This document shows, in pieces, positions 16,501 to 23,849 of a stretch of 38,376 nt of DNA (its first letter is position 1; every line of letters starts with the position of its first letter). This stretch comes from an uncultured Prevotella sp. Lineage in GTDB: Bacteria; Bacteroidota; Bacteroidia; Bacteroidales; Bacteroidaceae. Made by a program: the position numbers and the translations under genes. The stretch lies in NCBI GenBank assembly GCA_900551055.1, contig URUK01000023.1, positions 1 to 38,376 of the forward strand, written 5' to 3'. The notes under the pieces are model-generated. The model was not told where the DNA came from, did not search any database, and saw only the letters and a list, made by a program, of their open reading frames with translations.

Positions 16501-17790
16501 GTCGGCGACGGCGGCAAACGCGGCAAAGAGGAGGCCCGGTTCGAGACAACCCCCGAGTTTGACAGCGCCTGCCGGGGCCGCAAAATCCTTGTTCCTTACT
16601 TCACTCCGTTCATATCTCCGCTCATCCCCGCCATCATGAGGATGGCCGGATACGACGTTGAGAACCTGCCGTTGAGCGACACCGAGTCGTGCGAATGGGG
16701 CTTGAAGTTCGCCAACAACGAAGTATGCTACCCGGCGACGCTCATCGTCGGCGACATAATAAAGGCGTTCGAGAGCGGCAAGTACGACCCTGCCACCACC
16801 GCTGTGGCCATGACCCAGACCGGCGGACAGTGCCGCGCGAGCAGCTATGTCGCGCTGATTAAGAAGGCGCTGGTCGATGCCGGCTACGGCTCAGTGCCCG
16901 TAGTGGCGTTCACTTTCGGCGGTTCCATCGGCAACAAGCAGTCGGGTTTCCGCGTCAACTGGCTGAAACTGCTGCCCATCGCGCTGTATTCCGTGCTTTA
17001 CACCGACTGCATCGCCAAGTTCTATTACGCCACCGTGGTGCGCGAAAAGAAGCCGGGGCAGGCCGCAAGGCTGCGCGACTTGTACCTGCAGGCCGGCGAG
17101 AGCCTCATACTCGAGAACCGCCATGAAGACCTGTTGAGCTATCTCGGCATGGCGGCGGTGGAGTTTGACAACGCATGTTCCGACCGCGTGTGCCCCAAGG
17201 TGTGCGTGGTGGGCGAGATATTCCTCAAGTTCAACCCCTTCGCCCAGAAGAACGTGACCGACTGGCTCATATCCCAAGGCGTTGAAATAGTGCCTCCGCT
17301 GCTGCTCGACTTCTTCATGCAGAGCTTCGTAAACAAGCGTGTTGACGATCAGGCGCACATCAGCCGCAAGACCGTTGCCAGCTTCATCTACGGCATAATG
17401 TACAAGTATATCCGCAAGCACATCGACCGTGTGAACAAGGCAGCGTCGGCTTTCCGCCATTTCACGCCGTTCAACGACATCTTCGCCGAGGCTGACGAGG
17501 CGCGCAAGGTAATCACCTTGAGCGCCCAGTTCGGTGAGGGCTGGCTGCTTCCGGCCGAAATCATGTCGTGCGCAAGGCAGGGAGTGCGCAGCGTTGTGAG
17601 CCTGCAGCCGTTCGGCTGCATAGCCAACCACATCGTCTCCAAAGGCATAGAGAAGAAGATTAAGGCGTTTTTCCCCGACATGAACATACTCTCGCTCGAC
17701 TTCGACAGCGGCGTGAGCGATGTCAACATAACCAACCGTCTGCTGCTGTTTATCGACAATCTGAAGGACGATACGCAACAGAAGGCGTAA
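13573..17790 (+). CDS. Acyl-CoA dehydratase activase-like fusion (BcrAD/BadFG domains, DUF2229, HgdB-like C-terminus)
   Basis: A 1405-residue cytoplasmic protein. It has two activase (ASKHA ATPase) domains: about 1-265 (GIDIGSTTVK, DIGGEDAK, NGNCAGGTGAF) and about 315-590 (GVDSGSTTTK, DIGGQDMK, NEACSSGCGSF). In 2-hydroxyacyl-CoA dehydratase activators such domains bind ATP and a [4Fe-4S] cluster and inject an electron into the dehydratase. A Cys cluster (HCKGCDNQCLV, about 610-620) leads into a DUF2229 region (about 670-890). The C-terminal third resembles dehydratase subunits, with conserved Cys such as SCEWGLKFANNEVCYP and GGQCRASSY. The fusion type is known in anaerobes, but its substrate is not. 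No acyl-CoA gene is adjacent. Its start is supported by the -7 element at 13533. Confidence 0.88.
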   Translation: MIKIGIDIGSTTVKVAAVGDTGEVLFTRYGRHNANAREVVVRMLGELQAACGPADACVRLTGSVGMGFAEKCSLPFVQEVVAATKAVQQCHPEAVSLIDIGGEDAKVVFFRDGRASDLRMNGNCAGGTGAFIDQMAVLLDVGVDELGRLAMQAERTYPIASRCGVFCKTDIQNLIAKNVSKADIAASILHAVAVQTVVTLAHGCEIKPPVLMCGGPLTFLPALRKAFKDYLSLSDGDIILPENGTLLPALGAALSVEDGEQPRKLSGFIDTIAASGTGKGRNDSALKPVFGGEGDYSAWLGRMSRHKVEAARLGKGVHDVFIGVDSGSTTTKVIVTDTSSRVLYSYYTANKGNPVKAVEEGLMKLQEECLRLGATLYVKGSCSTGYGEDLVKAAFKLDGGIIETIAHYMAAHSLDPDVSFILDIGGQDMKAMFVENGVIDRIEINEACSSGCGSFIETFAKTLGYTAAEFASLACRAEAPCDLGTRCTVFMNSKVKQALREGATVADIAAGLAYSVVKNCLYKVLKLRDVSQLGKHIVVQGGTMRNDAVVRALELLSGVEVARCDMPELMGAYGCALYAKRYSRSGVRLDDMLAKAGYTSRTLHCKGCDNQCLVVRYRFDNGQDYFSGNRCERVFANGGGDKAEKGMNAYEKKNSLLFDRESVKGTPAVTIGIPRCLNMYEDYPFWHTLFTNCGIGVRLSSRSEFASYEQSACMVMSDNICFPAKLVHSHVQDLIDSRVDRIFMPFVVYERQDGGQNSYNCPIVTGYAEVVKGVQGGGVPIDSPTISFKDKKLLFKQCCAYLATLGIDDNTASRAFSRACNAQDAYVKDIAGYNAYILRKAREKGAMAILLAGRPYHADMLIQHGVSDMLADMGVYVLTDDIVRGRKASVDDAHYLPQWAYPNRIMEAAKWCAGQDGVEFVEMTSFGCGPDAFLTDEIRDMLMRHGKALTLLKLDDINNIGSMKLRVRSLMESLKLVGDGGKRGKEEARFETTPEFDSACRGRKILVPYFTPFISPLIPAIMRMAGYDVENLPLSDTESCEWGLKFANNEVCYPATLIVGDIIKAFESGKYDPATTAVAMTQTGGQCRASSYVALIKKALVDAGYGSVPVVAFTFGGSIGNKQSGFRVNWLKLLPIALYSVLYTDCIAKFYYATVVREKKPGQAARLRDLYLQAGESLILENRHEDLLSYLGMAAVEFDNACSDRVCPKVCVVGEIFLKFNPFAQKNVTDWLISQGVEIVPPLLLDFFMQSFVNKRVDDQAHISRKTVASFIYGIMYKYIRKHIDRVNKAASAFRHFTPFNDIFAEADEARKVITLSAQFGEGWLLPAEIMSCARQGVRSVVSLQPFGCIANHIVSKGIEKKIKAFFPDMNILSLDFDSGVSDVNITNRLLLFIDNLKDDTQQKA

Positions 17791-17811
17791 CCGCTTGACA
17801 TCCAGTGAATT

Positions 17812-17852
17812 GCAAAAGGCCGTGTTTCGCGTCGCGAAACACGGCCTTTTGC
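17812..17852. terminator. Family A hairpin between convergent genes
   Basis: Perfect 20-base arms 17812-17831 and 17833-17852 separated by one base. They start GCAAAAGGCC and end GGCCTTTTGC. It lies 22 bases after the activase-like stop and before the 3' end of the convergent small gene, which is the expected place for a bidirectional terminator. Confidence 0.7.
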
Positions 17853-17857
17853 CTTGC

Positions 17858-17894
17858 GTTTTACGGTCTTTTGCAATGCGAAAGACCGTAAAAC
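17858..17894. repeat. Second hairpin adjoining the family A hairpin
   Basis: GTTTTACGGTCTTTTGCA pairs with the following TGCGAAAGACCGTAAAAC with one mismatch, giving a second stem directly after 17812-17852. Both stems carry the TTTGCAATGC-like tip characteristic of family A. Confidence 0.6.
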
Positions 17895-17924
17895 AAAAAG
17901 TATTTGAAGTTCTTTTTGAACGTC

Positions 17925-18188
17925 TTACCGACCTTTATCTCGTACTTCATACAAAAAATCCCTTGCACTTTGTAGTTCAACCTTGCCTTCTTTCACCTCT
18001 TTCAGCTCCTTGAAAGCTTCGCGCAGGTCGTCAAGAACCTCCTGCTTTTCAGCCTTTGACAGTTCCTTGTGCCTTTCTTTTTTCAAGTCTTTTATGAATG
18101 ACTTGAGCTTCATCATGGCATCGGTGTCGTTCATCAGCGACACAACGTCTTTCATTACAGACTGCTGCAAACTTATGGTCTTGCTCAT
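17925..18188 (-). CDS. Small antitoxin-like protein, no toxin partner seen
   Basis: An 87-residue, highly charged and helical protein starting MSKTISLQQSVMKDVVSLMN. The N-terminal part and Lys/Glu-rich middle recall small antitoxins that Bacteroidota often encode beside RelE/ParE toxins, but this is a resemblance by eye. No toxin-sized frame is adjacent on either side. The start at 18188 is set by a GGAGG Shine-Dalgarno at 18197-18201, rare in these genomes. The in-frame TTG at 18212 overlaps the promoter and is rejected. It is transcribed divergently from ung, and the promoters overlap. It may be a solitary antitoxin or an unrelated small regulator. The gene call is better supported than the function. 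Confidence 0.6.
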   Translation of the reverse strand: MSKTISLQQSVMKDVVSLMNDTDAMMKLKSFIKDLKKERHKELSKAEKQEVLDDLREAFKELKEVKEGKVELQSARDFLYEVRDKGR

Positions 18189-18196
18189 AATCACAT

Positions 18197-18241
18197 CCTC
18201 CGTTTTTTGCAAAGATAGCCATTTGCCTTTGCATTTACAAG
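18197..18241 (-). promoter_or_regulatory. Promoter and strong Shine-Dalgarno of the antitoxin-like gene
   Basis: On the minus strand TTG (within 18238-18241), a 20-base spacer and TATCTTTG (18210-18217) match the Bacteroidota consensus. GGAGG (18197-18201) sits 8 bases before the ATG. The region is interleaved with the plus-strand ung promoter (18228-18258). Confidence 0.65.
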
Positions 18242-18258
18242 AAAAAGGAGTATTTTTG
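18228..18258 (+). promoter_or_regulatory. Promoter of ung
   Basis: TTTG (18228-18231), 19 bases, then TATTTTTG (18251-18258). The first ATG of ung is at 18278. The -33 box lies between the -7 and -33 boxes of the divergent gene, so the two promoters probably exclude one another. Confidence 0.65.
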
Positions 18259-18277
18259 CATATTGTTAAAAAGCTGA

Positions 18278-18946
18278 ATGATAATGGACGTAAAGATTGA
18301 CGAGAGCTGGAAAAGCCGCATCGGGGCGGAGTTCGACAAGCCTTATTTCGCCGCTTTGGCGGCCTTTGTGCACGACGAGTACCGCCGGGGCAGGTGTTAT
18401 CCGCCGGGGCGGCTCATCTTCAACGCCTTCAACCTGTGCCCGTTCGACCGCGTGAAGGTTGTTCTGCTCGGCCAGGACCCCTACCATGAACCGGGGCAGG
18501 CTCACGGACTGTGCTTCTCCGTGAACGACGGAGTGCCATTTCCGCCGTCGCTCGCCAACATATTCAAGGAGATACACGACGACACCGGGGCACCCGTTCC
18601 GCAGAGCGGAAACCTTACCCGGTGGGCGGAGCAGGGCGTGCTGATGCTCAACGCCACGCTGACCGTGCGCGAACATGCCGCCGGAAGCCATCAGCGTCAC
18701 GGCTGGGAGGAGTTTACCGACGCAGCAATCAGCGCGGTGTCGGCAGGCCGCGAGCACGTGGTGTTCATCCTCTGGGGCAGCTATGCGCAAGGCAAGGCAC
18801 CGCTTATCGACACTTCGCGCCACCTCGTCCTGCGCTCGGCCCATCCCTCTCCGCTGTCGGCCTACCGCGGTTTCTTCGGCAACCATCATTTCAGCCTTGC
18901 CAACCAGTATCTTGAAAAGTACGGCATGGAGCCGATAAAATGGTGA
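18278..18946 (+). CDS. ung: Uracil-DNA glycosylase
   Basis: Base-excision repair enzyme that removes uracil from DNA. The 222-residue length is normal for family 1. The catalytic water-activating motif GQDPYH is at 65-70 (Asp67), the uracil pocket includes SLANIFKEI and MLNATLTV, and the DNA-intercalation loop HPSPLSAYRGFFG begins at His189. The start may be 18278 or the second ATG at 18284 (MDVKIDESW); both are close to the promoter. It shares its upstream region with the divergent small gene and is followed by a long inverted repeat. Confidence 0.97.
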   Translation: MIMDVKIDESWKSRIGAEFDKPYFAALAAFVHDEYRRGRCYPPGRLIFNAFNLCPFDRVKVVLLGQDPYHEPGQAHGLCFSVNDGVPFPPSLANIFKEIHDDTGAPVPQSGNLTRWAEQGVLMLNATLTVREHAAGSHQRHGWEEFTDAAISAVSAGREHVVFILWGSYAQGKAPLIDTSRHLVLRSAHPSPLSAYRGFFGNHHFSLANQYLEKYGMEPIKW

Positions 18947-18964
18947 AAATCAATTAAGAGTTAA

Positions 18965-19075
18965 GAATTAAGAACCGAAAGTCAGCGTTAAGCTAATTAA
19001 GAAAATATGCTTTGTTGACGGTATTCTGAAGTAGTTTTCTTAATTAGCTTAACGCTGACTTTCGGTTCTTAATTC
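18965..19075. repeat. 41-bp perfect inverted repeat between ung and the DUF3109 gene
   Basis: Arms 18965-19005 and 19035-19075 are exact reverse complements with a 29-base loop. The flanks (TTAAGAGTTAAGAATTAAG-type motifs on both sides to 19134) extend the symmetry imperfectly. Architecture resembles the family D elements, but the arm sequence differs. It fills almost the whole 190-base gap. Confidence 0.85.
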
Positions 19076-19136
19076 ATGACTCTTAACTCGCAAACTTCCT
19101 GTTTTCTTAACTCTTAATTCTTAACTCTTAATTAAA

Positions 19137-19721
19137 ATGTCTTGTTCTATCCTTCAAGTGGGCGACGTCCTCCTGTCGTCCGACATAATAACGGAGCGCT
19201 TCTGCTGCGACCTTGAAGCGTGCAAGGGCGCGTGTTGCGTCGAGGGCGAGGCCGGAGCGCCTGTAAACCTCGATGAAATCGCCGGAATTGAAGCCTCGCT
19301 CGACGAAGTGTGGCCGCAGATGTCGGCCGGCGCGCAGGCCGTGGTCGACCGGCAGGGCGTGGCCTATAACGATGCCGACGGCGACCTTGTGACGAGCATT
19401 GTCGATGGCCGCGACTGTGTGTTCACCTGCCACGAGAACGGCCTTTGCCTCTGCCTGCTCGAAAAAGCCTTCCGTGAAGGCCGCTCGGAGTTCTGTAAAC
19501 CCATCAGTTGCGCACTCTATCCTATACGCGAAAAACGCCTTTCCAACGGTCTGACGGCCCTCAACTACCACCGCTGGAGCGTCTGCGCGGCGGCCCGGAA
19601 GAAAGGTGGGGAGCTTGGCCTGTACGTCTACGAGTTCCTTGAAGAGCCGCTCGTGCGCCGCTTCGGGCGTGAGTGGTACGACGAACTTGCAGCCGTCGCC
19701 AAGGCGTTCCGTGAGCGGTGA
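19137..19721 (+). CDS. DUF3109 family cysteine-rich protein
   Basis: A 194-residue cytoplasmic protein matching the DUF3109 family. The N-terminal cluster FCCDLEACKGACCVEGEAGA and a second cluster (CVFTC, GLCLCLLEK, EFCKPISCALYPIR, SVCAAA) supply many Cys that suggest bound metal, possibly iron-sulphur or zinc. No enzymatic function is established for the family. No TAnnTTTG promoter is visible in the repeat-filled upstream gap, so expression may come from ung read-through. It converges on the pectinesterase gene. Confidence 0.85.
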   Translation: MSCSILQVGDVLLSSDIITERFCCDLEACKGACCVEGEAGAPVNLDEIAGIEASLDEVWPQMSAGAQAVVDRQGVAYNDADGDLVTSIVDGRDCVFTCHENGLCLCLLEKAFREGRSEFCKPISCALYPIREKRLSNGLTALNYHRWSVCAAARKKGGELGLYVYEFLEEPLVRRFGREWYDELAAVAKAFRER

Positions 19722-19771
19722 AATGGCCGTTTTTTTCTGTTAGCGCGGTCGTTGTATATGACCCTGTTTAT

Positions 19772-19854
19772 AAAAGGCCACCTTTTGCATTGCAAAAGAT
19801 GGCCTTTTAGATTGTAAAACACGGCAAAACGCAGGGTGAAAGACGGCCTTTTGC
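19772..19854. terminator. Family A hairpin between convergent genes
   Basis: The stem at 19772-19808 (AAAAGGCCACCTTTTGCA against TGCAAAAGATGGCCTTTT, one mismatch) is followed by further A-type half-units to 19854. It lies between the convergent DUF3109 and pectinesterase genes and is a candidate bidirectional terminator. The rest of the 213-base gap shows nothing else. Confidence 0.55.
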
Positions 19855-19934
19855 AAGGCTGTATGCAAACTGCTGATAATCAAGCGTTTGCATCTGTGTT
19901 GCAAAGTTGCGGCGTTGCGTTGCCTGTCAGGGTG

Positions 19935-22900
19935 TTATTTCATCACCTTGCGCACCACGGTTTTGCCGTCGGCGGTGGTGTATGTCAGTATGTTCAGTCC
20001 TTTCTGCATCGAGCTTAGCTTCGTTCCGTCAACGGAGTAGATGCCCGTCAGGGTCAGTTCTTCTTCCGTTCCAACGCTCTCTATGCCGCTCGGTGTGCCG
20101 TCAACGATGGCTTTCGCGCCCAATCCGCCGTACTCGTTGGCGGCCTGTATGGCGTACTCTGAGCCTTCTTCGTATGTGCAGTAGGTGTCTGTCGTGAAGC
20201 CTTCCACCTTGCCGTCCTTGGTTATTACGTAGCAGATGGCGTAAGGAACGGCCTCCCATTCAATCGTGCCCTCGGCTTTGTTGACCGTCGGCTGCGGTGT
20301 GCCGCAGGCTTCGGTGATAATCTCCGGCTGCCAGTTGTCAGTGCCGCGCAGCACGTTCTTTATGGTGTATTCGGCTGCTTCCTCGGCTGTCAGCACTGCT
20401 TTGGCATAGCCTTCCACCTTCTGTCCGCTGTCGTCGGTGTACCAGTAGTATTTGTTGCGGTGGGTAAGGTCAACGGGGTTGCCGTCTTTGTCCATCGTGT
20501 TGTACTCCGCGAAGACAGCCGGTATGCCGCCCATCGTCTCGTACCAGCCTGTAGCCGGTATGGTTACTTCAGCCGTGGTGTTGATGAAAACGGTCTTAGG
20601 CTGGTTGTGCCATGGGCGTCCGAGCCATACCGAAGTTTCCGAGGGGACGCCCGGGGCGGTGATGGTGTTGTTCATGAACACGTAGCCCCATTTCGAGTTT
20701 GCGTCGTGGCTGGGAGCCACGATGTAGCCTCCCTCATCGCGGACGATGTTCAGCGTGCATTCGTCGAAGAAGTAGTCGCCGTTGTTGTAGATGAAGTCCA
20801 CCGCGCCTTCGATAAAGCAGTTTTTCACGTATCCTCGGCAGTCAGACTCGCTCGGTGTAATCCACGTGTCTTGATAGCTGTACATTCCGCAGTCTTTGAA
20901 CACCACGCGGTCGTTCTTTGTGTTGAGGGCGAGAGCCTGAGGACCGTCGTTCTGCTCAACGCCATACGAGTTGACAAAGCTTATCCCCTCGAAATACAGG
21001 TCGCTCGACCTTGCCACGAACGTTGCGCCCAAGTCTACATGCAGGGCGTTGTCGCCTCCGCACAGTTTGTCGTCGGTAATCTCGACCACGTCTTTTCCCT
21101 GGCCTATGAAGTGGAGATAGGGCTTGTTTTCGGGTATGTCAACGTGCTCTTTGTATGTCCCGGCCTTGATGAATATGAGCCAGGGAGATATCCTATCAGC
21201 CGGTGCCGCGTCTATGGCAGCTTGCACGGTGGTGTAGTCACCCGTGCCGTCTTGCGCCACAACGGCGTCATATACGTGCGCTTCGGGCTGCTGCCTGTCC
21301 ATCGTGCGGAACGTTATTTCAACGCCTTCAAAGGCGTTTCCGCTGCGGTCCTCGATGGCTCCGGCAGGCAGTGTGAAGGTGTATTGGGTTGAATAGTCGA
21401 GTCCGCTGTACCTGTACACCACGGTTTTGCCGCTCACCGTCGGTTCGATTTCTTCTCCGCCGAGCGTCGCCTTGCCGCCACCTGCGGTCTGAACCTTCTC
21501 GTCGAACGTCAGGATTACCGAGCCGTTGGCCGTAACTCCTTCCGCGTCGTTCTCCGGAAGGGTTGATACGAGCTTGGGAGCGGTGTCGTCATTGATGATG
21601 TGTTTGTCCGCAAGGACAAACACATCGGTAATTGCCAGCCCGTCGGTTTCAGCTTCGTTGCCTACAAGTGGCGAGTCCCAGTCGGGCATGAAGCGGATGT
21701 AGAGCAGCTGTTGTCCGGCTGCTTCAGTCGGCAGATCAAGCTCCTGGCTTACCCATCCCCTGTTTGGCATGGTGTAAGTGCCGAATGTTGTGAACTCTTT
21801 TCCGTCCGTGCTGTACTGCGCATGGATTGTTTCGTGCGAGTTGAAGTTGTTGCCGAGTGCCGCCGCTAACTTGATGTTCTGGTATCCTATGGTAGAGAAC
21901 GACATCTCGAAGTAGTAATGGTCGGCCAGCGGACGCCATGAGCGGGCGGCGTATTTGCCGTTATACTGTCCCTTTTCAACGCCGTTTGCAAGCCACGTCG
22001 ATGTCTGTCCGTCCTCCGTGCGGAGCGACATCAGGCCTGCGTTGTCGGTCTCCGCCTTGTAGTCGGCGGCGCGTTCAGATGCCGGGTTGTCGTAGTAGAA
22101 GTCCCAGCCTACGATGTAATCGATGGCGGAGAACGTCGCCGTAAAGTCCTTTTGGCCGTCCATCTTCACCTTGCGTGTTGCGTCTGTGGTGTAGTCTTCC
22201 CAGTTGGTGAAGGTCAGTATGCGGTTGTTCAGTGCGGTGAGTTCCACGTCCGTGCCCTCCTCATACCAATGAACGCCGTCTATCACGTTGCCTTCCGGCG
22301 TGAACTGCACGAGGTTCGCGTTCGCTCCGCCTTCCAACTTGACGTTCAGGGCATACACGTTGTTCTTCGTGTAGGTGGCTTTCAGCGTGGTGTTCTGTGA
22401 TATTTCAAAAGTGTAGGGGTTGTCGGTCGACACGGTTTCGCCCGTCTCGTTGACCCACGCCGCAAAGTGGTAGCCGAAGTTTTCGGTTGCGGTTACGGTG
22501 ATGTTTGTGCCCTCGTCAAACTCGTTTCCTGCCGGGTTGGAGCTTACCGAGCCTGCTTCAGCGTTGTCGGTTGTCACCGCCAGCGTGTATGAGGGTACGG
22601 GCAGGGGTGTGCCTTCAAAGTCTCCGGTGACTGTGAAGTCGCTTATTCCAAGCTGTTTTGCGGTGTTCAGATTGTAGATGTACACCCTTATTTCCAACTG
22701 TTCGTTTACTGTGCCAAGCTGCGCGATGTCGTATTTGTAGCTTGTAAAGCTGTTGCCGGTGCCGTTCTTTTCAGGGTCTTGCCCCTTGGTTACCTCCGTC
22801 TGTACTCCGTCGGCTATCGCTACGATGTCGAATGTACCTCCGCTTGTGCCTATCTTCGAAGCGTTGAGCGAGAGTCCGGTGGGAGTATAGGCCACGCCTT

Positions 22901-23840
22901 TCTTCGGAATGATGTTGAAACTTACGTAAGCCTCGTCATCGCGGGTCTTCGCTATGTTTTCGTAAGGCTCGAAGGTAGCCATCTCTTCGCTTCCGGCCTT
23001 GCGGTATTCCTTGACGAACAGCTTGTCGCTTACAGAGAAGCTGGCCGATGAAACGGCCTCGGGCACTGACACGTTGGCCGATGTCTGACCCTCTGATGCG
23101 GCGTCAAACGGCCATGCCACGGTAGCACCTTTGGCATCAATAGGCTGCTGTTCACCGCTCTGTATGCCGCTTACCGTAAGCGATTTCATGTTCCAGTTGC
23201 TTGCAAAACCGTTACCGGCAATGAGCCTTACTATCACCTCTTCTTTGTCGTTTGCCGACATCTTGACCTCGTTTTTTGTGAATACCCACCAGTTGGGAGA
23301 TGTCTTTCCTTGTCCTGCGTCGAACCAAGTCGTGCCGCCGTCGGTGGACACTACGGCCTCGATGGCAGCCTCTACGTTGGCTCCGTAGGCAATTTCGTAG
23401 GTCAGGGTGATGTCTTTGTAGCCTGTCGTTGAGAACCTTGCCTCGTAGTAAACATTGTGTTGCGAGGCATCGGTGTAGTCGGTTATGGCGTTGGCTTCGG
23501 CGTTCTCAATGCGTAACACCTTGTCGCCGTTATTGTTGTCGACAATCTGCCAATACCTTCCGGCAGACATTGCGGTTAGCACCGCGCCGTCTTGTCCGTC
23601 CTGTTTTGTGTCAGGATAAATGTAAGGGGTAAAGTCCTTGAACCATACAGCACCGCTTTCCGTCCATTCGCCGCCGTTCGGCGTGAAGCTGGCGTTTGTG
23701 CCTTCATCCACTCTCTCATAGCCGCCGCTGAATGTCCAGCCGGCTATCTGCACGCTCTCTTCAGCCGAAACTTGCACCGGGAGGCACAGACCTGTCGTTG
23801 CGGCGAGCACACATAACAATTTGTTTCTTAAGCTTTTCAT
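19935..23840 (-). CDS. Secreted multidomain pectin methylesterase
   Basis: A 1301-residue exported enzyme expected to de-esterify methylated homogalacturonan. A signal peptide (about 1-26) is followed by two sugar- or surface-binding-like beta regions (about 30-420), two InlB-like repeat segments (about 430-600; DEGTNITVTATENFGYHFAAW), another beta region, a Big_5-type Ig domain (about 765-850; TLPENDAEGV) and the beta-helix pectinesterase domain (about 859-1170). Catalytic residues visible are Gln968 (GPQALAL), Gln990-Asp991 (YQDTW), Asp1015 (GAVDFIYN) and Arg1075 (LGRPW). The C-terminus (GIYSVDGTKL...KGLNIL...VRKVMK) resembles a type IX secretion tail. It follows the acetylesterase by 9 bases: one operon. 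Confidence 0.92.
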   Translation of the reverse strand: MKSLRNKLLCVLAATTGLCLPVQVSAEESVQIAGWTFSGGYERVDEGTNASFTPNGGEWTESGAVWFKDFTPYIYPDTKQDGQDGAVLTAMSAGRYWQIVDNNNGDKVLRIENAEANAITDYTDASQHNVYYEARFSTTGYKDITLTYEIAYGANVEAAIEAVVSTDGGTTWFDAGQGKTSPNWWVFTKNEVKMSANDKEEVIVRLIAGNGFASNWNMKSLTVSGIQSGEQQPIDAKGATVAWPFDAASEGQTSANVSVPEAVSSASFSVSDKLFVKEYRKAGSEEMATFEPYENIAKTRDDEAYVSFNIIPKKGVAYTPTGLSLNASKIGTSGGTFDIVAIADGVQTEVTKGQDPEKNGTGNSFTSYKYDIAQLGTVNEQLEIRVYIYNLNTAKQLGISDFTVTGDFEGTPLPVPSYTLAVTTDNAEAGSVSSNPAGNEFDEGTNITVTATENFGYHFAAWVNETGETVSTDNPYTFEISQNTTLKATYTKNNVYALNVKLEGGANANLVQFTPEGNVIDGVHWYEEGTDVELTALNNRILTFTNWEDYTTDATRKVKMDGQKDFTATFSAIDYIVGWDFYYDNPASERAADYKAETDNAGLMSLRTEDGQTSTWLANGVEKGQYNGKYAARSWRPLADHYYFEMSFSTIGYQNIKLAAALGNNFNSHETIHAQYSTDGKEFTTFGTYTMPNRGWVSQELDLPTEAAGQQLLYIRFMPDWDSPLVGNEAETDGLAITDVFVLADKHIINDDTAPKLVSTLPENDAEGVTANGSVILTFDEKVQTAGGGKATLGGEEIEPTVSGKTVVYRYSGLDYSTQYTFTLPAGAIEDRSGNAFEGVEITFRTMDRQQPEAHVYDAVVAQDGTGDYTTVQAAIDAAPADRISPWLIFIKAGTYKEHVDIPENKPYLHFIGQGKDVVEITDDKLCGGDNALHVDLGATFVARSSDLYFEGISFVNSYGVEQNDGPQALALNTKNDRVVFKDCGMYSYQDTWITPSESDCRGYVKNCFIEGAVDFIYNNGDYFFDECTLNIVRDEGGYIVAPSHDANSKWGYVFMNNTITAPGVPSETSVWLGRPWHNQPKTVFINTTAEVTIPATGWYETMGGIPAVFAEYNTMDKDGNPVDLTHRNKYYWYTDDSGQKVEGYAKAVLTAEEAAEYTIKNVLRGTDNWQPEIITEACGTPQPTVNKAEGTIEWEAVPYAICYVITKDGKVEGFTTDTYCTYEEGSEYAIQAANEYGGLGAKAIVDGTPSGIESVGTEEELTLTGIYSVDGTKLSSMQKGLNILTYTTADGKTVVRKVMK

Positions 23841-23849
23841 AAATAAAGG

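Noticed and set aside
17791..17924. A toxin partner beside the antitoxin-like gene
   Set aside because: The space is occupied by two hairpins. No frame of toxin size exists there, and ung lies on the other side.
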